A stretch of DNA of 24,585 nt from CAZEER01 sp964511215 (GTDB lineage Bacteria > Fidelibacterota > Marinisomatia > Marinisomatales > UBA1611). The stretch's first letter is position 1. Every line of letters starts with the position of its first letter. Position numbers and translations under genes: made by a program. The stretch lies in the NCBI GenBank assembly GCA_964511215.1, contig CAZEER010000032.1, positions 1-24,585 of the forward strand, written 5' to 3'. Below, in pieces: positions 8,730-15,918 of the stretch. The notes below the pieces were generated by a model. The model was not told the origin of the DNA and ran no database searches. It saw nothing but the letters and a program-made list of their open reading frames with translations.

Positions 8730-9326
8730 TCAACTCTTTTTCTTTAGCCCATTAAGGATGAATTCTGAAATTGTTTCTATATACTCATGTGCTTCGACAC
8801 CCGATTTATCGAATAAAGTAAACCAGTGAATTCCTTCAATATTAATTAAGATTGATAGAGCAGTAATCCTAGGGTCTACTTTTTTAAATTCGTTGGTATT
8901 GATACCTTTTTTGATAATCTCAATAATATATTCTAAAAAATGAGAATAGATTTCTTGGAGTTTTAAGTTAAAGTCAGGATCCAATCCAGACATTCTCCAA
9001 AATTCAACTAAAATCTTAAAAGTGGCAGGATTTTTATCGAATTGATGTATAAAATAATTGAAAAGAGTTTTAAGCTGTTTAGATGCCGATTTTTCAGTTT
9101 GTAGACTATCTAAGACTCCTTTGTTATATTCTTTATACCAATAATCAACCAGAGAAAGGTAGACATCTTTTTTTGACTTGAAGTACCAGTAAATAGTTCC
9201 TTTAGAAAGTTCAGCTTTATCGACAATATCATCCATACGACTCTGGTCATAGCCTTTTGATACAACTACAGACTGCGCAGCATTCATTATTTGTTCTTTT
9301 CTTAGATTTTGTAATTTGTTACTCAT
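8730..9326 (-). CDS. TetR-family regulator, probable fatty-acid-degradation repressor
   Basis: This 198-aa TetR-family repressor has an N-terminal helix-turn-helix at about residues 25-52 (MDDIVDKAELSKGTIYWYFK) and a helical C-terminal ligand-binding domain. It is the first gene of the fad operon and its stop lies 2 bases before the fadE ATG, so regulator and enzymes are co-transcribed. By analogy with TetR-type FadR repressors of Bacillus and other bacteria, it probably binds long-chain acyl-CoA and releases DNA when fatty acids are present. A perfect 6-2-6 inverted repeat lies 13 bases upstream of its ATG, consistent with autoregulation of the whole operon. The ligand is inferred from context and not visible in the sequence. 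Confidence 0.85.
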   Translation of the reverse strand: MSNKLQNLRKEQIMNAAQSVVVSKGYDQSRMDDIVDKAELSKGTIYWYFKSKKDVYLSLVDYWYKEYNKGVLDSLQTEKSASKQLKTLFNYFIHQFDKNPATFKILVEFWRMSGLDPDFNLKLQEIYSHFLEYIIEIIKKGINTNEFKKVDPRITALSILINIEGIHWFTLFDKSGVEAHEYIETISEFILNGLKKKS

Positions 9327-9339
9327 TTATAAATCCTAT

Positions 9340-9353
9340 ACCGACCAGTCGGT
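9340..9353. promoter_or_regulatory. TetR-type operator of the fad operon
   Basis: ACCGAC-CA-GTCGGT is a perfect 6-bp inverted repeat with a 2-base spacer, GC-rich in an otherwise AT-rich intergenic stretch. It lies 14-27 bases upstream of the tetR ATG. A TATAAT on the minus strand at 9377-9382 could be the -10 element of the operon, although I see no good -35. The palindrome would then lie just downstream of the transcription start. The form is typical of TetR-family operators. Confidence 0.65.
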
Positions 9354-9440
9354 CAATATTACTATTATTCAGTAGTATTATACAACCTATAATATTAATT
9401 AATTATTGTTGTAAAAATTAAAAATCATATTTAATATTTA

Positions 9441-9469
9441 TTGAGACCTAGTCTCATTAACAATAAAAT
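9441..9469 (+). promoter_or_regulatory. FTR1-operon promoter overlapped by a Fur/PerR-like palindrome
   Basis: TTGAGA (9441-9446) and TAAAAT (9464-9469) are separated by exactly 17 bases, a near-consensus sigma-70-type promoter. The palindrome TGAGACCTAGTCTCA (9442-9456) covers the -35 element and part of the spacer and is followed by TTAACAATAA. A bound repressor would block RNA polymerase. Variants of the palindrome recur at 13075, 18326 and possibly 19780. Its form resembles Fur boxes written as GAGAATGATTCTCATT-like words, and the downstream genes are for iron uptake. Confidence 0.6.
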
Positions 9470-9479
9470 TTGTACTCTA

Positions 9480-9551
9480 GGGGGCTCTTTTAACTTTTTA
9501 CCCTTGTTCCGAAATCCAAGGACCTGAATCCAAAAAAAATATTGAGCCCCT
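9480..9551 (+). promoter_or_regulatory. possible structured 5' leader of the FTR1 operon
   Basis: GGGGGCTC (9480-9487) can pair with GAGCCCCT (9544-9551), closing a domain of about 70 bases. Inside it CCTTG (9502-9506) pairs with CAAGG (9517-9521) around a 10-base loop. The outer 3' arm ends 13 bases before the FTR1 ATG, where no Shine-Dalgarno sequence is visible, so the fold could affect translation. I match it to no known riboswitch class. Confidence 0.35.
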
Positions 9552-9564
9552 GAAAATTTATCAA

Positions 9565-10386
9565 ATGGCAGAATTAATTATAGTTTTTAGAGAAGTTCTT
9601 GAAGCATCCCTGATAGTTGGGATCCTCTATACTTATTTAAGCAAAATCGGACAGGTAAGTGCGATTATAAAACTTTGGCAGGGTGTTTTAGTTGCCCTTG
9701 CACTAAGTCTCATAGGGTCTATACTATTTCAAAAACTTGCTGGTGGTTTCCATGGACAAGCAGAAAAACTGTTTGAAGGTGTTGTTATGATTGTTGCTGC
9801 CGGTGTATTGGGTACAATGATTATTTGGATGGCAAAAAATAGAAATATCGCTGAAGAGCTTGAGTCTAAAGCTGCAGATGCACTTGAATCAGAAAAATTA
9901 GGTTATGGGATATTTGCATTAGCATTTATATCTGTATTTAGAGAAGGAATCGAAACTATTTTATTCTTATATGGCGTGATGATGAAGCAAGGTGGTTTAA
10001 ATATATCGTTATCTCTTATTGGGGCTGCTATGGGTATTGGTCTTGGTTATATGATTTTTGTTCAAGGACGAAAAGTGCCACTAAAAACATTTTTTAATGT
10101 TAGTTCTGTTTTGCTGATTTTTGTTGCTGCAGGGATGCTCGCTTATGGGGTCCATGAATTAGAGTCAGCTGGTGTAATAAAGGACTATGGGCGGATCTGG
10201 GATATTAATCCTTCTAAGAACCCGGATGGATCATACCCCATTTTCCATGATAAAGGTACAGTTGGGGCATTATTTAAAGGACTTTTTGGATATAACGGTG
10301 ATCCTAGTGCGATAGAAGTTGGGGTATGGCTTATCGCAGTTCTTGGTATAGGTTCTATGTGGAAAAAAGTAGCAGAGGAAAATTGA
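9565..10386 (+). CDS. FTR1/EfeU-family iron permease
   Basis: This 273-aa polytopic inner-membrane protein has about seven hydrophobic helices. Both diagnostic R-E-x-x-E iron-binding motifs are present: REVLE at residues 9-13 in the first helix and REGIE at 126-130 in the fourth. A further E-x-x-x-E (EKLFE, residues 67-71) sits in a helix. The family moves iron across the cytoplasmic membrane; in E. coli EfeU works with the periplasmic proteins EfeO and EfeB. Neither is seen here; the neighbours are a mini-lipoprotein, a TonB receptor and a DUF4856 lipoprotein. The ATG at 9565 gives an N-terminus that fits the family (MAELIIVFRE), but no ribosome-binding site is obvious. The gene is first in its operon, behind a promoter carrying a Fur-like palindrome. 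Confidence 0.92.
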   Translation: MAELIIVFREVLEASLIVGILYTYLSKIGQVSAIIKLWQGVLVALALSLIGSILFQKLAGGFHGQAEKLFEGVVMIVAAGVLGTMIIWMAKNRNIAEELESKAADALESEKLGYGIFALAFISVFREGIETILFLYGVMMKQGGLNISLSLIGAAMGIGLGYMIFVQGRKVPLKTFFNVSSVLLIFVAAGMLAYGVHELESAGVIKDYGRIWDINPSKNPDGSYPIFHDKGTVGALFKGLFGYNGDPSAIEVGVWLIAVLGIGSMWKKVAEEN

Positions 10387-10388
10387 TT

Positions 10389-10568
10389 ATGTTGAATAAA
10401 ATTATCCTACCAATTTGTTTAATTTTATGTACCATTTTTATTGCCTGCGAGGATGATCCACTGCTTGCACCTCAGTCTGGAGAGGAAGAGGACGGAGGAA
10501 GTTATGGTAACCTATCTCTTCCAAATGATAAAGAAAATAAGACAATAAAAAACCCAGAAATATTCTAG
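10389..10568 (+). CDS. small acidic lipoprotein (59 aa) in the iron-uptake operon
   Basis: The ATG at 10389 follows the FTR1 stop by 2 bases, and the stop is 10 bases before the TonB receptor. The first 19 residues are a lipoprotein signal peptide ending in the lipobox IFIAC, with Cys20 as the lipidated residue. The mature part is only 40 residues and acidic near its start (CEDDPLLAPQSGEEEDGG), with no cysteine after the lipobox. I know of no named family. Position suggests an accessory of iron transfer between receptor and permease, perhaps binding metal through its acidic cluster, but that is inference. C-E-D-D directly after the lipid anchor resembles acidic export signals of surface lipoproteins in Bacteroidota. 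Longer in-frame starts inside FTR1 (from 10326) would lack the signal peptide at the N-terminus. Confidence 0.72.
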   Translation: MLNKIILPICLILCTIFIACEDDPLLAPQSGEEEDGGSYGNLSLPNDKENKTIKNPEIF

Positions 10569-10578
10569 CTCCTTCAAT

Positions 10579-13056
10579 ATGTTTTACCTAAAAATTTTAT
10601 TTAGCATTATTATATCTCTGTCAATTTTAAATGGTGACAACCACGAGACTGTTGTTTCTGGGACTGTTTTTAAAAATGAAAAGAATACACCCCTTGAGGG
10701 GGCAAACATTCTTTTAAGAAGTAACTCAGGTGAAGAGTACGGTGCGTCGAGCGATAAAAATGGTAATTTTAATATCGATGAAATAATTGTAGGCAATTAC
10801 ACTTTGATCGTCAGTTTCATTGGTTATGAAGATTATCGGGAAAACATTAGAATAGCGGATGGGAAAATTTATAAGATAAACGTGGTGCTTTCCATTGAAC
10901 CCATCTTGATGGCGAAGTTAGAAATTATAAGTGAAGTAGATGCTCCTTATGAAGTTCTTCCTGGTGCTGCGACAGTAGTGAATATGCAAAAATTAAAACT
11001 GGTTAATCCTATTGGTACTCAGGAAATGCTAGAATATGTACCTGGTATTAATGGATTTGCAGATGATGGGATTGGGAATTCACGGATTAGTATTGGAATC
11101 CGTGGTCTAAACCCAAGGAGAAGTTCTCGAGTCCTAATACTGGAAGATGGAATTCCCATACAACCTGCCTTATATGTTTATCCAAACATGTACTACAATC
11201 CTCCTGCAGATAGAATAGACCAGATTGAAGTGATAAAGGGTAGCGGAACTATATTATATGGACCTCAAACAATGGGGGGTGTAATCAATTATTTTACAAG
11301 AAGACCACGGAATGAATTTGGTGGAGTATTGAAGCTAACAGCAGGTGAAAATGGCTATAATAGTTTATTTGCAGAAGTAGGAGGATGGGGAGATGGAAAA
11401 CTAAAACCTGAATTACAGTTTCTTTTGAAACAAGGAGATGGGTTTAGGCAGAATAATGGTTTTAAACAGGTCAATGGAACTCTAAAACTTAATTATCGTA
11501 CTTCTACGACCAAAAATATGTATCTCAAAGCTAACGTTAATTATGAAAATTCTGCTGCGACATACACGGGTCTCACAAGATGGTCATTTGATAATAATCC
11601 TAGATACAATCCAAAAGAACACGACAACTTTGAAGTTTTGAGAACAGCGATTGACTTTATCCAAACTCAAAATTTAAGCTCGAATACGACAAAGACAACT
11701 ACTGCATTTTTTAGTTATTTTGACAGAAGATGGTGGAGAGAGAATGATATTTTTATTAAAGTAAGTGATACTTCAGTTGCCGATCCGGAAGCACAACCTT
11801 ATTATAGTCCATATGATTTAGTACGTGTGGGTAATGGAAAAGATAACTTTGGGATATTAAGAACCTTTTATGTTTCCGGTTTGGAACAGTCTTATAAAAT
11901 CAATCATGAATTATTTGGTCTTCCTTCAAATCTGGAGACAGGTTGGAGAGTATATTGGGAGAGATTTATTGATGATAGAAAAACAGGGTTCACTGCAGAT
12001 TCTGTTTTTTCCACAAGTGCTAGAGAAGGGGTGTACTTTCGCGGGGCAGGTGATTCGCTAGAAATCCTAGGTGCAAGCCAACATTACGAAACCACCGCGT
12101 TGGCGACTTATATTTCAGAGTCCATTGATTTTGGCACTTTTACTCTAAGGCCTGGGCTTAGAATGGAAATATTTGAGCAAGAAAGAGTAGATAGATTAGC
12201 AGGATCTCTTTACCAAGATAAATTTATTTCTGTCTTGTTACCCGGAATCGCATTCTCTAAAAATTTGTTAGGAAATATGTTTTTTGGTGGAGTGCATCGT
12301 GGCTTTACTCCTCCTTCAAGTGGCGCATTAAAAATATTAAATTTTGGTGAAAACATTGAAAATTCAGGATTAGATCTAGAAGCTGAAAAAAGTTGGAATA
12401 AAGAGTTAGGTTTTCGAGGAAGGTTATCTTTTATTGATTACGAAATTGCCGGGTTTCATATTGATATCGAAAATCTTGTTGCAGCAGGTAGAGGAACAGC
12501 ATTTAAAAATCTCGGGAAAGTAACTACAGAAGGTTTGGAAGTAAGGATGGATTATCTATTTTCCGAGCTGTCATATTTTCTCCCTAACCTAGACATTTCT
12601 TATACGTTTCTATCAACAGAAGTAAAAGATGCAACGATTATATCCAATGTGTCAGGGACGTACGGTTCAGAAATACCCATTAAGGGTAAAGAATTACCTT
12701 ATTCTCCAGCACACACGCTTATAGCTGGTTTGGAATTCAATCCTATTAACAACCTTTCCATCAGACCCGATCTAAAATACGTTAGCAAGGTCTATACTGA
12801 TTTCGAAAATATTGAAAAAGAAGATGATATAGGTGTATCTGGTCCTGTGCCTGAATATTTAATATTTAATATTTCTGGAAATTTTCAAATTGGGAAAAAA
12901 CTAAAATTGCTTTTAGCAGGAAAAAATATAAAAGATGAAATCTATATTGGTTCGCGGTTACATTCAAATCCAGGACAAAAGGAAGCAAATATTAGTTCTG
13001 GAATTTTACCGGGACCACGTAGACAAATAAATCTGGGAATAGAGTACACTTTTTAA
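10579..13056 (+). CDS. TonB-dependent outer-membrane receptor, FecA-like
   Basis: This 825-aa receptor has a signal peptide (about residues 1-19), a carboxypeptidase-regulatory-like beta domain (about 25-105), a plug domain (about 125-240) and a 22-strand-type barrel ending in the expected aromatic (INLGIEYTF). The plug is notably like that of FecA, the ferric-citrate receptor: GIRGLNPRRSSRVLILEDG at about 173-191 and YGPQTMGGVINYFTR at about 227-241. It lacks the N-terminal signalling domain that FecA uses to contact an anti-sigma factor; the carboxypeptidase-like domain takes that place. It should import a ferric chelate (citrate or a siderophore) in a TonB-dependent way, and the ligand is inferred. 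Its start follows the small lipoprotein by 10 bases, in one operon with FTR1. Confidence 0.9.
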   Translation: MFYLKILFSIIISLSILNGDNHETVVSGTVFKNEKNTPLEGANILLRSNSGEEYGASSDKNGNFNIDEIIVGNYTLIVSFIGYEDYRENIRIADGKIYKINVVLSIEPILMAKLEIISEVDAPYEVLPGAATVVNMQKLKLVNPIGTQEMLEYVPGINGFADDGIGNSRISIGIRGLNPRRSSRVLILEDGIPIQPALYVYPNMYYNPPADRIDQIEVIKGSGTILYGPQTMGGVINYFTRRPRNEFGGVLKLTAGENGYNSLFAEVGGWGDGKLKPELQFLLKQGDGFRQNNGFKQVNGTLKLNYRTSTTKNMYLKANVNYENSAATYTGLTRWSFDNNPRYNPKEHDNFEVLRTAIDFIQTQNLSSNTTKTTTAFFSYFDRRWWRENDIFIKVSDTSVADPEAQPYYSPYDLVRVGNGKDNFGILRTFYVSGLEQSYKINHELFGLPSNLETGWRVYWERFIDDRKTGFTADSVFSTSAREGVYFRGAGDSLEILGASQHYETTALATYISESIDFGTFTLRPGLRMEIFEQERVDRLAGSLYQDKFISVLLPGIAFSKNLLGNMFFGGVHRGFTPPSSGALKILNFGENIENSGLDLEAEKSWNKELGFRGRLSFIDYEIAGFHIDIENLVAAGRGTAFKNLGKVTTEGLEVRMDYLFSELSYFLPNLDISYTFLSTEVKDATIISNVSGTYGSEIPIKGKELPYSPAHTLIAGLEFNPINNLSIRPDLKYVSKVYTDFENIEKEDDIGVSGPVPEYLIFNISGNFQIGKKLKLLLAGKNIKDEIYIGSRLHSNPGQKEANISSGILPGPRRQINLGIEYTF

Positions 13057-13074
13057 AATTTTTTAAATTTTTAA

Positions 13075-13096
13075 TGAGAATGAGTCTTACTATAAA
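13075..13096 (+). promoter_or_regulatory. Fur/PerR-like palindrome and -10 element before the DUF4856 gene
   Basis: TGAGAATGAGTCTTA (13075-13089) is a variant of the palindrome at the FTR1 promoter and is followed at once by TATAAA (13091-13096), a plausible -10 box. No good -35 is visible. The 65-base gap after the receptor gene therefore probably holds a second iron-responsive promoter for the DUF4856 lipoprotein. A strong ribosome site, AAAGGAG, follows at 13108-13113. Confidence 0.5.
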
Positions 13097-13121
13097 TAAA
13101 AATAATAAAGGAGAAAAGTAA

Positions 13122-14408
13122 ATGATAAATAGTAATAGACTACTATACTTACTGTCTTTTATACTAATGTTAAACATTGGTTGTGAAGATACGAAAGAGG
13201 AAGTAGTAGACAATACAATAGAGACACCTTTAGAATATGTGTTTGAAAGTCGATTCACGGATGGAGAGAGCAGTGTATCATACTCAGGGCAAGTTGTAAG
13301 AAACCTATTGATTAATGATATCAAGATACAGTGTGGTACAGATGCTGGTAATGGAGATGCTTCCACGTTACTTAGTATGATGGCAAATGACAATGCATCT
13401 AGAACCATTTTAACCACAACAAATCCTGCATCCATGCAAACAACTTATCAATCGATATCCAGTAGTCATTTAAATGACAGATTGGATGCAGTAGCTGATT
13501 ATGTGTTACCTGGTTTTGAATCAAATGCAGGAAATGCAATAAATGGCTGGGTTCAAGAATTAGCTGCTAATGGTAAAACAAGAGCAAATGGTGTTCGTCT
13601 TGACCAAATGATACAAAAGACACTTTGGGGTGCTGTTTCCTATTGGCAGGGAACATCGAAATACATGTCGAAAATTCCTACAGATGATAATTCGATGTCT
13701 GACGAAGGAGATCCATATACTGCTATGGAACATCATTGGGACGAGTCATTTGGCTATTTTGGTGCAGCACGCGATTATAATACTGGCTATTCTGATGATA
13801 CGGATAGAAAAACTGATCCATATAATGATTCAAATGGAGATAATTCAATAGATTTCGAATCAGAGTATAATATCGGTTGGGCGGTGACTGCAGCCAAAAG
13901 AGATTTAGTTGAGGGTGTTAGTGTAGATTATGATTTCACAAAAACTATCTTTGATGCATATCTAGAAGGAAGAACTCTAATTTATAATCAAGCTCCTCTT
14001 GAAGAAATTTTAATTCAGAGAGATATTATTCTTAATACTTGGGAAAAAGTAGTAGCTGCTGTAACTATTCACTATGTAAATGATGTTGCAGCTGACATTG
14101 CGGCTATAATTGCAGCTGGTGATGCAAATGTTACTCCTGGATCGGATGCTACAGGTGATTATGAAAACCATTGGGGTGAAATGAGAGGATATGCCAATGG
14201 ACTTATGTACAATGATTTCAAAGTAATTGAAGATGTTAATTTGAATCGTATTTATACATTAATGGGAACTGCGCCTGTTTATCCTGATGGAGACTTTGAT
14301 GAATTGCAGGCGTATCATGATGCAATGGTTCATCCAACTTCAGGAGAAGTTCGAGCTATATTAAAAGCTTCTTATGGTTTTGATGATGAGCATATGGCTA
14401 ATTGGTAA
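13122..14408 (+). CDS. DUF4856 lipoprotein, probable imelysin-like iron-uptake protein
   Basis: This 428-aa lipoprotein has a signal peptide with lipobox NIGC (Cys21), followed by EDTKEE. The rest matches my memory of the DUF4856 family of Bacteroidota: VSYSGQVVRNLL near the start, then a helical core with TLWGAVSYWQG, AMEHHWDESFGYFG and AYLEGRTLI. Two copies of an E-x-H-W-x-E-x-x-G-Y motif are visible, HHWDE at residues 204-208 and HWGE at 350-353, suggesting a duplicated helical bundle as in imelysin/M75 proteins such as the EfeO C-terminal domain. Such proteins are tied to iron or heme uptake, with biochemical role unproven. An AAAGGAG ribosome site lies 8 bases before the ATG. It is the last gene before a strong terminator and has its own candidate iron box. 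Confidence 0.82.
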   Translation: MINSNRLLYLLSFILMLNIGCEDTKEEVVDNTIETPLEYVFESRFTDGESSVSYSGQVVRNLLINDIKIQCGTDAGNGDASTLLSMMANDNASRTILTTTNPASMQTTYQSISSSHLNDRLDAVADYVLPGFESNAGNAINGWVQELAANGKTRANGVRLDQMIQKTLWGAVSYWQGTSKYMSKIPTDDNSMSDEGDPYTAMEHHWDESFGYFGAARDYNTGYSDDTDRKTDPYNDSNGDNSIDFESEYNIGWAVTAAKRDLVEGVSVDYDFTKTIFDAYLEGRTLIYNQAPLEEILIQRDIILNTWEKVVAAVTIHYVNDVAADIAAIIAAGDANVTPGSDATGDYENHWGEMRGYANGLMYNDFKVIEDVNLNRIYTLMGTAPVYPDGDFDELQAYHDAMVHPTSGEVRAILKASYGFDDEHMANW

Positions 14409-14434
14409 GCTTTACTTTATTTAATCTAAAGTAG

Positions 14435-14470
14435 AATAAGGGGTACTATTAATAGGCCCCTTATTTTTTT
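14435..14470 (+). terminator. rho-independent terminator after the iron-uptake block
   Basis: AATAAGGGG (14435-14443) and CCCCTTATT (14457-14465) form a perfect 9-bp stem with a 13-base loop, followed by a run of T. It lies 27 bases after the DUF4856 stop and separates the iron genes from the glycosyltransferase. Confidence 0.88.
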
Positions 14471-14484
14471 CTATATTCCCCTTT

Positions 14485-15918
14485 ATGAATACCGCTATTA
14501 ATAGCCAAAAACTATTTTTCCTATTATTTATTATCTGTGTAGTAACTAGAATCTTATCGGGTGTCTATTATATTGAGGATATCGATAGTCTACGGTTTGC
14601 ATTAAGCTTAAAAGAATATAACCTATCAAAACTCCAACCACATTTCCCTGGTTATCCTATATTTTGTTTCTTTGCAAAAATTATATTTTCTATAACGAGT
14701 AGTATTGGAATAACATTCTCACTGATTGGTGGGGTATCTATTTTTATTATTATTTATTATACATTAAAGCTAAACCGAATTGAATTAAGTACTCTAAATG
14801 GATTGTTATGTACAATCTTAATTTTTTTTAATCCACTTTTATGGTTAATGAGCAATCGTTATATGCCAGACTTAATGGGGTTATCATTCCTCATATTATC
14901 TTTTTATTTTTTGAGTATAGATAGAAAAAAATCAAAAGATGTATTAATTGGTTTCTTTTTAACTGGTTTGCTCGCAGGTACACGTCTCTCATATCTGCCA
15001 CTATTACTAGTACCAGTGTGTTTTCATTTAATTAAGCACAATCACAAATTGTCACTGGTTTATAGTTTTATTTTTGGTTGTGTTATATGGTTAATCCCTC
15101 TAGTTTGGATTAATGGTATAGATAATCTATATCATGCAGCTTTAAAACAAACATCTGGACATTTTTCAGATTTTGGAGGAACTGTTCTTACGGAAAATAA
15201 TTGGTATGTTAGAATAGTGAGTTTAATTAGATCAGTATGGGCTGATGGAATGGGAGGCTATTGGAGCGGTAGATCTTGGCAGACACTAATCTTATCCTTA
15301 CCAATGCTATATTTATTGTATGAGGGAATTAAGACATTAAAAAAATTTGTTAAAAATCATCAATTCTTGATTTATGTTGGTTCAATTATAGTATACCTTA
15401 TTTGGATATTACTCTTTCAGAATATTATTTATAAGAGTCGGCATATCTTACCATTAATTGTATTTGTAATTATTATCATTAATATGGGTATGGGGTCACT
15501 AGTATATAAAAATAAGTTTCCAACAAATTTGGTTATCGGATTTTTTTTTATTTCTCTTATAAATGTTACTCTTTTTCTTGTTATCCAACACAAAACCCCA
15601 AACTCTATTTCAAAGATAAAGGATAAGTTAATCACTGATGCAAGTAATCAAACAATTGTTAGCATACCACTAATAAATTATTACCTTAAAACCCATGGAA
15701 TTGAATCTGAATTTATTGATGTGGAAGATTCAACAGATATTGAAGAAATAAAACAATTAGATAGAGATAGTCTATTGCTAATTGGAAATTTCAAAGAAAT
15801 TTTTTTGGACAATTATGAAACTATACAAAGAAGAATATACTATCATAATCCATATGTTAATAGAATGTGGTCCGAGGTAGAAGTAGCTAGGCTCATCCAT
15901 AAAACAAATGTTAAATAA
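14485..15918 (+). CDS. GT-C-type membrane glycosyltransferase (putative)
   Basis: This 477-aa protein is very hydrophobic, with roughly ten to twelve membrane helices. After the first helix a short loop carries EDIDS (residues 31-35) and, a little later, QPHFPGYP (51-58). An acidic pair in the first extracytoplasmic loop followed by an H-x-P-G-Y-P-like motif is typical of GT-C transferases (GT39/PMT and ArnT-like), which use polyprenyl-phosphate sugars to glycosylate lipids or proteins on the outer face of the inner membrane. The C-terminal 100 residues are soluble. The start is the ATG at 14485, and no clear ribosome site precedes it. The stop overlaps the next gene by 11 bases, so the two are probably coupled. 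The exact substrate cannot be read from the sequence. Confidence 0.7.
   Translation: MNTAINSQKLFFLLFIICVVTRILSGVYYIEDIDSLRFALSLKEYNLSKLQPHFPGYPIFCFFAKIIFSITSSIGITFSLIGGVSIFIIIYYTLKLNRIELSTLNGLLCTILIFFNPLLWLMSNRYMPDLMGLSFLILSFYFLSIDRKKSKDVLIGFFLTGLLAGTRLSYLPLLLVPVCFHLIKHNHKLSLVYSFIFGCVIWLIPLVWINGIDNLYHAALKQTSGHFSDFGGTVLTENNWYVRIVSLIRSVWADGMGGYWSGRSWQTLILSLPMLYLLYEGIKTLKKFVKNHQFLIYVGSIIVYLIWILLFQNIIYKSRHILPLIVFVIIIINMGMGSLVYKNKFPTNLVIGFFFISLINVTLFLVIQHKTPNSISKIKDKLITDASNQTIVSIPLINYYLKTHGIESEFIDVEDSTDIEEIKQLDRDSLLLIGNFKEIFLDNYETIQRRIYYHNPYVNRMWSEVEVARLIHKTNVK

Noticed and set aside
12992..13435. 147-codon minus-strand ORF across the receptor end and DUF4856 start
   Set aside because: It is antisense to two well-supported genes and crosses the promoter region; no family features or ribosome site.
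14412..14432. TACTTTA/TAAAGTA inverted repeat just after the DUF4856 stop
   Set aside because: It is AT-only apart from one C/G pair and lies next to the much stronger GC-rich terminator, so I do not call it separately.
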